NCBI RefSeq assembly: GCF_003324485.1
Contig: NZ_QODK01000005.1
Coordinates: 62,001-126,000 of the forward strand
From: Cohaesibacter intestini
GTDB taxonomy: Bacteria; Pseudomonadota; Alphaproteobacteria; Rhizobiales; Cohaesibacteraceae
DNA length: 64,000 nucleotides
Direction: 5' to 3'
How positions within the stretch are numbered: the stretch's first letter is position 1; every line of letters starts with the position of its first letter. Below are positions 1 to 8,220 of the stretch, piece by piece. The notes beneath the pieces are model-generated. The model had not been told where the DNA came from and did not search any database. It saw only the letters and a program-made list of their open reading frames with translations. The position numbers and the translations under genes are program-made.

Positions 1-699
1 GTGATCACCATTGAAAGCACCATGTATGAAAGCCAGGGGCTACCAGGCGTAACCCCAAGTGATTATGACTATATCGGTCGCTACAATGCTGACGCAATTG
101 GCATCAACATCTCCACCAAGGCTGATTTCGGCACGGCTGAAGAGCTGATTGCAGCGGTCAAGGCAACACCGGGCAAAATCAAGGCGTCTGGCGCAAACCG
201 CGGTGGCCTGTCCCATCTGGCATGGGCTGGCCTGCTGAATACTTTGGACATCAGCCCCGACGCCAGCACCTGGGTCGCCTCAGCCGGTTCGGCTCCTGCC
301 ATGCAGCAGATCGCTGCCGGTGCCATTGACGTGGTCTCGACCTCTCCGGCAGAAGCACGCTCACTGGTAGAAGCAGGTGAAGTGAAGACCGTGGCACTGA
401 TTTCCGGTGAACGCAGTGAACTGTTCCCGGACATTCCGACCACGGATGAAATCTTCGGCATCAAATGGTCGCCGATGCCATTCCGCGGACTGGCTGCACC
501 TGATGGCATTCCCGCAGACGTCATCAAGGAACTGTCCGTAGCGCTCAAAGACATCACCGAGAATGCCGAATTCAAGGACTTCATGAAGTCGCGCGGTTTC
601 TCCGTCGCCTATCAGGATGCAGAAGGCTTCAAGGCAACCGTTACGGCGGCTCACAAGGGCCTTGCTGAAACCATGAAAGCTGTCGGCCTGGCCAAATAG
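1..699 (+). CDS. TTT transporter substrate-binding protein (TctC family), 5' end cut off
   Basis: This is the C-terminal 232 residues of a periplasmic solute receptor of the tripartite tricarboxylate transporter (TctC/Bug) family. The frame is open to the window edge, and full-length members have about 320 residues with a signal peptide, so the N-terminal third lies outside. Family-type segments are visible, such as the loop around GKIKASGANRGG and the C-terminal LAAPDGIPADVIKEL stretch common in Bug proteins. It lies 20 bases ahead of a TctB gene and a TctA gene on the same strand, the usual tctCBA order. The family binds carboxylates; the ligand cannot be read from sequence. Confidence 0.9.
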   Translation: MITIESTMYESQGLPGVTPSDYDYIGRYNADAIGINISTKADFGTAEELIAAVKATPGKIKASGANRGGLSHLAWAGLLNTLDISPDASTWVASAGSAPAMQQIAAGAIDVVSTSPAEARSLVEAGEVKTVALISGERSELFPDIPTTDEIFGIKWSPMPFRGLAAPDGIPADVIKELSVALKDITENAEFKDFMKSRGFSVAYQDAEGFKATVTAAHKGLAETMKAVGLAK

Positions 700-719
700 G
701 CCGCTGTGGAGACTGACAC

Positions 720-1190
720 ATGAGAATGAGTGACCGGGTCATTGGACCCGCATTGCTGCTCTTCGGAGTGGTGGTGATCTGGGGAGCCTATGGGCTCCCC
801 TCTGTCCCCGGCGTGCGTTTTGGCGCAGACCTCATGCCGACTCTGATCGGAGCCTGTCTGATCGGGCTTGGCCTCGCCATCACCATCGGCAGCGTTTGGT
901 CGCCGCAAAAAGGTTTGATCGACCTGTCCGAGTGGCAAGTGCCAGCACGCCACAAGCTTGCAGCCTTGTGGAGCATGATAGGCCTCGTGATTGGTGGCCT
1001 GCTGTTCGAAGAGATCGGCTTTCCTCTGCTTGGCGTCATCTACATGTCTGTGCTGATGACCCTGATGGGAACACGGCCGAAAACCACCGCAATCGTCTCG
1101 ATTCTGGTTGTAGCAGCGCTTTATCTTGGCTTCTCCAAGGGCCTTCTTGTACCGCTGCCAGCCGGTCTGCTGGGAGGGCTTTTGCCATGA
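720..1190 (+). CDS. TTT transporter small permease subunit (TctB family)
   Basis: This is a 156-residue membrane protein with about four to five hydrophobic helices (roughly residues 5-25, 41-60, 78-117 and 122-142), which fits the small TctB subunit in size and topology. TctB proteins diverge strongly, so the call rests largely on its place between tctC and tctA. The stop codon overlaps the tctA start in an ATGA arrangement at 1187-1190, which indicates translational coupling. It should act with TctA in the inner membrane to move the carboxylate delivered by the TctC receptor. Confidence 0.85.
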   Translation: MRMSDRVIGPALLLFGVVVIWGAYGLPSVPGVRFGADLMPTLIGACLIGLGLAITIGSVWSPQKGLIDLSEWQVPARHKLAALWSMIGLVIGGLLFEEIGFPLLGVIYMSVLMTLMGTRPKTTAIVSILVVAALYLGFSKGLLVPLPAGLLGGLLP

Positions 1191-2752
1191 GTTTCGATAT
1201 TCTCGCTTCTGCTCTGGGCATTGTTCTGCAGCCTGCAGTCCTGCTGTCCATCACCTTGGGGGCGATCTATGGCCTTTTCATTGGTGCCCTGCCGGGCCTG
1301 ACGGCGACCATGTCCACCGCTTTGTTGGTGCCCATCACCTTTTATATGGATCCGCTGCCTGCCATTTCCCTGATTGTCTCCAGCACTGCCATGGCGATAT
1401 CTGCCGGTGACATTCCCGGCACGCTCTTGCGCATTCCGGGCACACCGGCTTCGGCGGCCTATACTGATGAATCCTATCAAATGACGCTGAAGGGCAAGGC
1501 CAGTCAGGCTTTGTCTCTGGGATTCTTCTTCTCTGCCATGGGCGGTTTGATCGGTGCGACGGTGCTGTTGCTGATCGGGCCGATGCTGGCGCGGATCTCG
1601 CTGAATTTCTCAAGCTTTGAATTTTTCTGGCTGGCTGTGCTGGGGCTTCTGACCTGTGCACTGGTTAGCGGCAGCAACATCACCCGCGGCTTCGTCTCGC
1701 TGATGTTCGGCCTTCTCATCGCAACGGTCGGTCTGGATGTGACCACCGGCGCCCCACGTTTCACCTTTGGCCAGATCGAACTGATGGGAGGCGTCTCCTT
1801 CATTCCGGTAATGATCGGCATGTTTGCTTTTTCCGAGATTTTGCGCGGCTTCACCACCAGCAAAACCGGGGCTCAAAAAATGCCGGAACTGGGACGCATT
1901 GTCCCCTTCAAGGGCATCGGACAATTGTTGCGCAAATATCCCTTCTCGGCCCTGCGCGGGGCGGCCCTTGGCACATCTGTGGGCGCATTGCCCGGAGTGG
2001 GTGGCGATCTGGCGGCCTGGATTGCCTATGGCATGAGCCGCCGCTTCTCCAAGACGCCGGAGAAATTCGGCACCGGCCATCCTGAGGGTCTGATCGAGGC
2101 GACTTCCTCCAACAATGCAGGCCTGTCAAGCGCCTGGATCCCTGCTCTGGTGTTCGGCATTCCCGGTGATGCAGTAACCGCCATCGCGGTTGGCGTGCTG
2201 TTCATGAAGGGGGTTGCTCCCGGGCCTCGGCTGTTTGTCGAGAATCCGACCATGCCGACCGCCATCATCATGACCTTCTTTGTTGCCAACCTGTTGCTCT
2301 TCCCACTCGGCTTTGTTGCCATCAAGGTGGCGCGTCATGTTCTGAGCATTCCGCGCTCGGTGATCGTCCCGATCATCCTGATCTGCTGTTTTCTCGGCTC
2401 CTATGCCGTCAACAACACCCTGTTCGGTGTCTGGATCATGCTGATTGCCGGGATCGTCGGTTATCTCATGGAACGCAACGGCTTTCCCATTGCTCCGGTC
2501 ATTTTGGGGCTGGTTCTGGGCCCGGTTCTGGAGCGCAACTTCATTATGTCGATGCAGATTGCCAATGGCGACCTGATGGGCTTTTTCGAACGCCCCATTG
2601 CCTGCGGGCTCGGCATCCTGATTTGCGGGATTTTCTCCCTGGCAGTGCTTAATGGTCTGCGACGCTGGATGACCGGTGAAACCGCCAAAAGACGGCAGAA
2701 ATTGCTGACCGAGGCCGAACAGGTGGCACGGACACAGAATGGTGACGCCTGA
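1187..2752 (+). CDS. TTT transporter large permease subunit (TctA family)
   Basis: This is a 521-residue polytopic permease, the usual TctA length of about 500. The N-terminal glycine-proline-rich motif GALPGLTATMSTALLVP (about residues 27-43) and a second internal copy near GALPGVGGDLAAW are signatures of the family. The ATG at 1187 overlaps the end of tctB; the open frame extends upstream to 896, but that part overlaps tctB in another frame and shows no homology. With its neighbours it forms a complete secondary carboxylate importer driven by an ion gradient. The following dehydrogenase and isomerase genes suggest that a sugar-related acid or polyol is the cargo, which is an inference. Confidence 0.93.
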   Translation: MSFDILASALGIVLQPAVLLSITLGAIYGLFIGALPGLTATMSTALLVPITFYMDPLPAISLIVSSTAMAISAGDIPGTLLRIPGTPASAAYTDESYQMTLKGKASQALSLGFFFSAMGGLIGATVLLLIGPMLARISLNFSSFEFFWLAVLGLLTCALVSGSNITRGFVSLMFGLLIATVGLDVTTGAPRFTFGQIELMGGVSFIPVMIGMFAFSEILRGFTTSKTGAQKMPELGRIVPFKGIGQLLRKYPFSALRGAALGTSVGALPGVGGDLAAWIAYGMSRRFSKTPEKFGTGHPEGLIEATSSNNAGLSSAWIPALVFGIPGDAVTAIAVGVLFMKGVAPGPRLFVENPTMPTAIIMTFFVANLLLFPLGFVAIKVARHVLSIPRSVIVPIILICCFLGSYAVNNTLFGVWIMLIAGIVGYLMERNGFPIAPVILGLVLGPVLERNFIMSMQIANGDLMGFFERPIACGLGILICGIFSLAVLNGLRRWMTGETAKRRQKLLTEAEQVARTQNGDA

Positions 2753-2828
2753 CGTCACAACAGATTGATACGCATGACTGCAAAGCTCCCATTCCGGTCA
2801 TGCTGGAAATAAGTGAAAGGAAACCAAG

Positions 2829-3647
2829 ATGTACAACCCTTTTTCCGTTGAAGGACGCGTGGCCATTGTGACCGGCGGTCTCGGACAGATCGGGACCCAG
2901 ATTTCGACAACCCTTGCTCAGGCAGGCGCCAAGGTGGCGATCTATTCGCGCCGTCCGTTTACCGCAGAGCAGATTGCCGAGAAGTTTCCCGGCCTCGAAG
3001 GCAATATCAAGGTCTATGAAGCCAGCGTCACCGACAAGGATGCGCTGGAAGCGGCGACCGAACAGCTGATCAAGGACTGGGGTGTTCCTGACATTCTCGT
3101 CAACAATGCCGGTATCGACTCCAAGCCGGACGGTGATGCCGATCAGAATGCCCCCTTCGAAGTCTATCCGAAGAAATATTGGGATGACATCATCGAGACC
3201 AACCTGACCGGCGCCATGCTGACATCGCAGGTGGTTGGCACCAAGATGGCCGAAGCTGGCAAGGGCTCCATCATCAATATCGGCTCCATGTATGGCATGG
3301 TGTCCCCCAATCAGGCCCTTTACGCCTATCGTGAAGAACGCGATGGCAAGCCCTTCATCAAAGCCATCTCTTATGCGGCTTCCAAATCGGGCCTGATCAA
3401 TATGACCCGCTATCTGGCCACCTACTGGGCCAAGAAGGGGGTCCGCGTCAATCTCGTCACGTATGGTGGGGTTAAGACCGGGTCCTTCGACAAGGAGTTC
3501 ATCGACGCGTTTCTTGAGCGCGTCCCAATGGGCCGTCAGGCTGATCTCGGAGAATTCAGCCCGATCATTCATTTCCTTGGTTCCGATGCCTCCACCTATA
3601 TGACCGGAGCCAATCTGGTTCTCGATGGTGGCTTCACCAGCTGGTAG
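2829..3647 (+). CDS. Short-chain dehydrogenase/reductase (SDR)
   Basis: This is a 272-residue classical SDR oxidoreductase. The cofactor motif TGGLGQIG is at residues 15-22, NNAG near residue 93, and the catalytic YAASK near residues 181-185. An insertion of about a dozen residues ([13 protein letters not shown]) precedes the active-site tyrosine. The C-terminus [14 protein letters not shown] is typical. A Shine-Dalgarno-like GAAAGGA precedes the ATG. It lies 76 bases after tctA and about 100 before an aldose-isomerase-like gene, so it probably oxidises or reduces a sugar, sugar acid or polyol brought in by the TTT system. The substrate is unknown. Confidence 0.88.
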   Translation: MYNPFSVEGRVAIVTGGLGQIGTQISTTLAQAGAKVAIYSRRPFTAEQIAEKFPGLEGNIKVYEASVTDKDALEAATEQLIKDWGVPDILVNNAGIDSKPDGDADQNAPFEVYPKKYWDDIIETNLTGAMLTSQVVGTKMAEAGKGSIINIGSMYGMVSPNQALYAYREERDGKPFIKAISYAASKSGLINMTRYLATYWAKKGVRVNLVTYGGVKTGSFDKEFIDAFLERVPMGRQADLGEFSPIIHFLGSDASTYMTGANLVLDGGFTSW

Positions 3648-3693
3648 GCCGTTCGAAACAGTCCCCGAAGTTCCCTCCCAGGAACCGCGCTCA

Positions 3694-3725
3694 GGCCTTC
3701 GGCGGGCCCCCGCCTGCCGAAGGCC
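3694..3725 (+). other. Intercistronic hairpin
   Basis: The arms 3694-3706 and 3713-3725 pair over 13 positions with one G-U wobble (left arm GGCCTTCGGCGGG). The hairpin lies just before the ribosome binding site of the isomerase-like gene. It has no T-tract, so it may act as an RNA stabiliser or partial terminator separating the two genes. Confidence 0.6.
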
Positions 3726-3748
3726 ACCTTTTGGAGAGGAGACAAAAT

Positions 3749-5341
3749 ATGACCAAAATTGCACTTGTAGTCAGTGGCGATCTGCGAGAAAGCGCCAACA
3801 CCACTTGCTGGCCTGCACAAAAGGCCATGGAAGCCAAGCTTTCTGCCGTGCTTGCTGATCTGGGACACGAGTTGTGGCGCGCCCACCCGATCAAGCCTGA
3901 GGGCCATGGCTTCATTTCATCCCAGCGCGAAGGCATGGATGTCTTTGCCGGGATTGATCCGGACATGCCGCTCATCATTGCGGAGGCGGTCTGGCAATAT
4001 TCTCACCATGTCTTGCCCGGTCTGACGACCCACAAGGGGCCGATCCTAACGGTCGCCAACTGGTCGGGACAATATCCCGGTCTGGTCGGCATGCTCAATC
4101 TCAACGGTTCTTTGACCAAGGCGGGGATTGCCTATTCGACGCTCTGGAGCCGCGACTTCGACGATGCCTTCTTCCTCGACGGCCTGAAAACATGGCTCGC
4201 AGACGGGAAGCTGTCCCATGATCAGAGCCACGTTAAACCCTTCAGCCCGGCGCTTGCCGACGAATCCGATCGTGCTGCGGCCGCCCAGATTGCCGATGAG
4301 TGGCGTCGCGACAAGCTGATCATGGGTGTGTTCGATGAGGGCTGCATGGGCATGTATAATGCCATCATTCCCGATGAGCTGTTGATGCCGATGGGGGTTT
4401 TCAAGGAACGCCTGTCTCAATCCGCCCTCTATTTTGCCGCCACGCAAGTGCCCGACGATGAGGCGAACGCTGCCTATCAGTGGATGCTTGATCGCGGCAT
4501 GACCTTCCATTTCGGTGCTGACCCGAAAACCGAGCTGACCGAAGATCAGGTCATCGATCAGTGCCGCATGTATATCGCAGCGGTGCGGCTTGCCGATCAG
4601 TTCGGCTGCGCGGCCATCGGCATCCAGTATCAGCAGGGCCTGAAAGATCTCTGGCCCGCCTCCGATCTGGTCGAAGGCATGCTCAACAATTCCGAGCGCC
4701 CGCCAGTCGCGCGCGCCGATGGATCCGTCATTCGCGATGGCGAGCCGGTGGTGCATTTTAACGAGGTCGATGAATGCGCCGGACTTGATGCCCTGTTGAT
4801 CAACCGCGTGCACGCGGCCCTTGGCCAGCCGGTCGAAACCACCTTGCATGACATTCGCTGGGGAGATGATGACGCCTCCGGAACGATGGATGACTTTGTC
4901 TGGGTCTTCGAGATTTCAGGCGCCGCACCACCCGCGCATCATCCGGGCGGCTGGGCCGGTTCAGAAAGCTATCGCCAGCCTGCGATGTTCTTCCCTGCCG
5001 GTGGTGGCACCCTGAAGGGATATGCCAAACCCGGAGACATTGTCTGGAGCCGTATTTTCGTCAAGGACAATGCGCTGCATATGGACATCGGTCGCGGCAA
5101 GGCGGTTGACCTGCCAGCCGAGGAATGCGAACGCCGCAGCAAGGCAACCGACTATCCTTGGCCGATCATGAGCGCCGTGCTCAGTGGCGTCAGTCGTGAC
5201 ACCATGATGGGCCGACATCAGGCCAACCATGTGCAGGTTGCCTATGTTGATGACGAGGCAGCCGCCCGCCGCGCCATTGGCATACGCGCTGCTCTGGCGA
5301 CAGAGCTGGGGATTGCCGTTTCTCTGTGCGGTGACATCTAG
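3749..5341 (+). CDS. L-fucose/L-arabinose isomerase family protein
   Basis: This 530-residue protein resembles the FucI/AraA superfamily of metal-dependent aldose-ketose isomerases. An acidic [14 protein letters not shown] segment followed by HDIRWGDDD matches the region where FucI places its metal-binding Glu and Asp, and [13 protein letters not shown] near the C-terminus matches the conserved His region. The ATG at 3749 sits behind TTGGAGAGGA; the open frame reaches a TTG at 3731, but that would include the ribosome binding site. It is shorter than E. coli FucI (591 residues). Its place after a TTT importer and an SDR suggests a sugar pathway, but substrate and direction cannot be told. It ends at a strong terminator. 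Confidence 0.8.
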   Translation: MTKIALVVSGDLRESANTTCWPAQKAMEAKLSAVLADLGHELWRAHPIKPEGHGFISSQREGMDVFAGIDPDMPLIIAEAVWQYSHHVLPGLTTHKGPILTVANWSGQYPGLVGMLNLNGSLTKAGIAYSTLWSRDFDDAFFLDGLKTWLADGKLSHDQSHVKPFSPALADESDRAAAAQIADEWRRDKLIMGVFDEGCMGMYNAIIPDELLMPMGVFKERLSQSALYFAATQVPDDEANAAYQWMLDRGMTFHFGADPKTELTEDQVIDQCRMYIAAVRLADQFGCAAIGIQYQQGLKDLWPASDLVEGMLNNSERPPVARADGSVIRDGEPVVHFNEVDECAGLDALLINRVHAALGQPVETTLHDIRWGDDDASGTMDDFVWVFEISGAAPPAHHPGGWAGSESYRQPAMFFPAGGGTLKGYAKPGDIVWSRIFVKDNALHMDIGRGKAVDLPAEECERRSKATDYPWPIMSAVLSGVSRDTMMGRHQANHVQVAYVDDEAAARRAIGIRAALATELGIAVSLCGDI

Positions 5342-5363
5342 AAGCCACAAATGCGATGAAAAA

Positions 5364-5400
5364 CAAAAGCCGCGCTCACACTGTGGGAACGCGGCTTTTG
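5364..5400 (+). terminator. Rho-independent-type terminator after the TTT/SDR/isomerase operon
   Basis: A perfect 11-bp inverted repeat, CAAAAGCCGCG (5364-5374) and CGCGGCTTTTG (5390-5400), lies 22 bases after the isomerase stop. The right arm ends in TTTT with a further T-rich stretch beyond, so it should form a terminator hairpin, possibly in both directions. Confidence 0.8.
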
Positions 5401-5598
5401 CTTTTGCTGCATTGGTTTGGGAGAGACAGACCCCACTGCGAGGCAGGAAAGGAATGGTCCAGCCGTCGTTGCCACACACATTCCAACACTTCTGCTCCGG
5501 GTCACCATCCAGATGGGGTGAGCCAGAACACGCTGAAATCCCTCCTGTCTTGCCGTTTGGCACTCTCAATCAAAACCAGTCAACGAAAGCAAATCCAA

Positions 5599-6102
5599 GT
5601 GCGATCAAAAGTCATTCCGCTCTTCTTGTTGTCCCTTCTCGCTCTTCCTCTTGGTGCCCATGCAGATTGTAGCACAGGGAAACGTTCCAGCTACATCTTG
5701 CAGGGGGATGAAGCAATTGACCCCCAACACGGATTGATCTGGAAAAGATGTGCGGTAGGCATGCGATGGGATGCAAATGGCAAAACCTGCATCGGTGAGG
5801 TACAAAATCTCGGGCTCAATGCAGCTCTTGACTTCACAAAGCAGGAAGGCAATGGGTGGCGCGTGCCATCCGGCCAAGAATTGGAGACACTGCTCGTCAA
5901 CAGCTGTGATCATCCGGGCGTTGATGCAATCGCCTTTCCCTCTATTGATGCCTCCGATTTTGGTGAAGGCGCCAAATTCTGGACATCGACAGAAGCAATT
6001 CCAGGCATGTTCTATTATTTTGACTTCACCAACGGCTTTGTGGACATGCACAGCCAGGGCTTCCGGTTGTCAGTACTGCTTGTGAAAGACATCAAACGGT
6101 AG
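5599..6102 (+). CDS. Secreted DUF1566 (Lcl C-terminal-like) domain protein
   Basis: This is a 167-residue protein starting at a GTG (5599) behind GAAAG. It has a clear signal peptide: basic start RSK, hydrophobic core IPLFLLSLLALPLG, and a likely cut after AHA. The mature part has the DUF1566/Lcl C-terminal pattern: GLIWKRC, GWRVPSGQELETLL and KFWTST, a C-type-lectin-like fold found in bacterial surface and secreted proteins. Upstream in-frame ATG codons exist (to 5356) but encode no signal peptide and start inside the terminator region. It stands alone. Its function is unknown; it is probably periplasmic or extracellular. Confidence 0.72.
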   Translation: MRSKVIPLFLLSLLALPLGAHADCSTGKRSSYILQGDEAIDPQHGLIWKRCAVGMRWDANGKTCIGEVQNLGLNAALDFTKQEGNGWRVPSGQELETLLVNSCDHPGVDAIAFPSIDASDFGEGAKFWTSTEAIPGMFYYFDFTNGFVDMHSQGFRLSVLLVKDIKR

Positions 6103-6188
6103 GAAAGGAACGACACTCTTGTCACACATCCCCCCCACAGCAAGCTCAGACCATCAACCCAAAGCAGCTGTGTGATCAACAGGAGGGC

Positions 6189-6286
6189 GACGCGTAAAGC
6201 GCCGGTTTGGCTGAGTTTTCTCGGCAAGTTGTTCCCCCTACGGGCAAGACTTGCCGGGAAGAATGTGATGGCGCGGCGGGAGCGTC
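6189..6286. repeat. Nested inverted repeat between convergent genes
   Basis: A 12-bp inverted repeat with one wobble pair (TTCTCGGCAAGT near 6217-6228 and ACTTGCCGGGAA at 6249-6260) lies within a wider pair GACGC (6189-6193) and GCGTC (6282-6286). It sits between a plus-strand gene ending at 6102 and a minus-strand gene ending at 6285. It may be a shared terminator or a small structured RNA; there is no run of T on either side. Confidence 0.45.
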
Positions 6287-7130
6287 AGATGTGGTACCCG
6301 TAGCGTTTTAATATGTCGACGGCCGTCTTTTTATCCATGAAGCCTCTATGCACTTCATTTACAACATCCTTCACACCACTTTCAGCGCTCTTCATCATGT
6401 CATATTTTGCATCATCCGGCGTCAGCATGATGTAGGATTTGTCGACATGGCTATAGACCAGCTTCACATCTTGCCCATATTTCGCACGGAGCTGACGCTC
6501 CGCATCAACCGAATTCATCAGGGTTTCAAGGCGAACCCTGCGATCCTCTGCGATGGATCGCTCGGAGTTGCTCAATTCCAAGGGGTTCTCGTTGGTCCAG
6601 CGGCCACGACTATGTGTGAAATCCTCATTCATGTAAGCGAATGTAGCGCCATCCGGCAAAGCCTCCAGCGCCTCCGTTTCCACTTCCATGAGGAAGCCCT
6701 GCTTATCTAACCTGATGATATCACTAGCGTATTTTGACGCTGCTCCCTCTGCACTTTCAGCATCGTCATCCATCGCCGCAACAATTTCCATCATCGCCCT
6801 GGTATCGGATGGGGAGAGCGTGCGCAGCAGAGACACCCCATCCCGCTCGTCGACGCTATGACCTGCCACGATAATTGACAATCCATTGATATGAACCGAT
6901 TGCACGGAGCTTTCCGGGGCTGCGTCTTCCTGCAACGCCAAAAGAGCGGCTTTTGTTTCAGCCGCGACGAATGGTGTTGGATAGGCGCCATCAGGCGCTT
7001 TGGGGGGCGAGGCAGCTTTGGCATTTGGCTCAACAGAGGACTTCGCGTACGCCTCCGACTGGGATGCGCTCTTTGCCAAAAAGCTGATAGACACCTTCGT
7101 CGGTATGGTGCCAAGAATGGGGAGTTGCAT
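6285..7130 (-). CDS. Hypothetical protein, no recognised family
   Basis: I do not recognise this 281-residue protein. It is mostly hydrophilic. An N-terminal low-complexity stretch rich in Ala, Ser and Pro (about residues 25-60) is followed by an acidic middle and a charged C-terminus ending in KRYGYHI. A central GLSIIVAGHSVDERDGVSL segment is the most patterned part. The ATG at 7130 is chosen because AGAGGA precedes it by about seven bases; the frame could extend to 7262, but that adds a hydrophobic stretch without a good ribosome binding site. No catalytic motif is visible. A CYTH gene lies about 200 bases upstream on the same strand, but a link is not shown. Confidence 0.6.
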   Translation of the reverse strand: MQLPILGTIPTKVSISFLAKSASQSEAYAKSSVEPNAKAASPPKAPDGAYPTPFVAAETKAALLALQEDAAPESSVQSVHINGLSIIVAGHSVDERDGVSLLRTLSPSDTRAMMEIVAAMDDDAESAEGAASKYASDIIRLDKQGFLMEVETEALEALPDGATFAYMNEDFTHSRGRWTNENPLELSNSERSIAEDRRVRLETLMNSVDAERQLRAKYGQDVKLVYSHVDKSYIMLTPDDAKYDMMKSAESGVKDVVNEVHRGFMDKKTAVDILKRYGYHI

Positions 7131-7335
7131 AATGCCATCCTCTAACGTCAAGAATACGCCTTGGAGCAACTCAAGCAAAAGATGTGCCAAAATCTGACAA
7201 ATAGCGAAAATTGCAACCCGCCAGTCACAATGAACAGGGATTCTGTATTTTCGAGGGGGCAATCTCGATGGAATGTTGCGGATCTAAAGGCCAGAAGACC
7301 GACGCACCATCGGCTCCGGTCTCTGACCGATCATT

Positions 7336-7983
7336 TCATCCATGAAGCAATTGCCGATAGGACAAATGCACTTCTGGAAACTTCAGCAGATCGAGCTGTG
7401 ACGCGGCATCCTGAATATCGTCTCTCAGCGCAGGAAGTGCGCTTTGATCATCCGTCATGATCGCAATCTCCACGAATGAACCAAGCCCGTCAATTCGATC
7501 CAGGGTCACGTGGAATTTCCCGACAAAGTAGATATCTCTGTGTTTCCGGATCTGCCATTTTTCCTCAAAACCGAGAGACTTCAACATGGACAGGGCCTTG
7601 TCATAGTCAGGCAAGCCCATAGCGATGCACTCGTCCTTGGCCGGCCCCTTCGAGATCCAGAGAACCCTGCCGGATGGTTGCATATGCCTCAGAGTCTGAA
7701 ACTGATTGTTGGCCTCAAGCCGATTATCCGCAAAATCGAGACATGTATCGGTTTCCGTGTTGCCGATCGTGAAGGGAATGGCCGCCATAAGCTCAAGGCG
7801 TTTCAGGACAGATGGGAGATCGTCGACCTGAAACTTCCTTTCCACCTCAAAGCGCCCTTTGAAATGGTCACCGGGATCAGCCAGCATTCCTTTGGTTTGA
7901 AGACTTGAAGAGATTGGTTGCATGGGATCAGCTCTGCTTTGTTGTTCTGACGCCCAACTATGTGGAAACGACCCCAAGACCAT
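7336..7983 (-). CDS. CYTH domain protein (class IV adenylate cyclase / triphosphatase-like)
   Basis: This protein of up to 215 residues has the CYTH signature ExExK as EVERK (residues 46-50), followed by alternating charged strands such as GRVLWISKGPAKDE, EKWQIRKHRDIYFV and HVTLDRIDGLGSFVEI. The last stretch matches the CYTH beta-barrel region where acidic residues bind divalent metal. Family members cleave triphosphates (thiamine triphosphate, inorganic triphosphate) or make cAMP (CyaB), and sequence does not separate these. The start is uncertain: ATGs at 7983, 7923 and 7887 all have weak ribosome binding sites and all keep the ExExK motif. No functional partner is apparent nearby. Confidence 0.75.
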   Translation of the reverse strand: MVLGSFPHSWASEQQSRADPMQPISSSLQTKGMLADPGDHFKGRFEVERKFQVDDLPSVLKRLELMAAIPFTIGNTETDTCLDFADNRLEANNQFQTLRHMQPSGRVLWISKGPAKDECIAMGLPDYDKALSMLKSLGFEEKWQIRKHRDIYFVGKFHVTLDRIDGLGSFVEIAIMTDDQSALPALRDDIQDAASQLDLLKFPEVHLSYRQLLHG

Positions 7984-8220
7984 TCATCGGTTATCCAGCA
8001 TTTGCAATTGGGGATCGAACGATTAATCGGGTTTGATCACATCTAACACGAAGCATGTGACGCTTCCGCAAGTCCATTGCAATGAGCCCCAAAAGAAACC
8101 CATTCGATCAACCCCAAACCAACAAAGTCATGGCGCCAGAGATGGTCCCGCCTTTTCGGATAATGAGCAGTCGATCCTCTGCCATTATCTGGATCTGCAC
8201 CTCACATTGATCGAAACACC

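Noticed and set aside
2742-2758. Palindrome GTGACG-N5-CGTCAC across the tctA stop
   Set aside because: The 6-bp stem is too short to call a terminator, and the next gene appears to be in the same operon.
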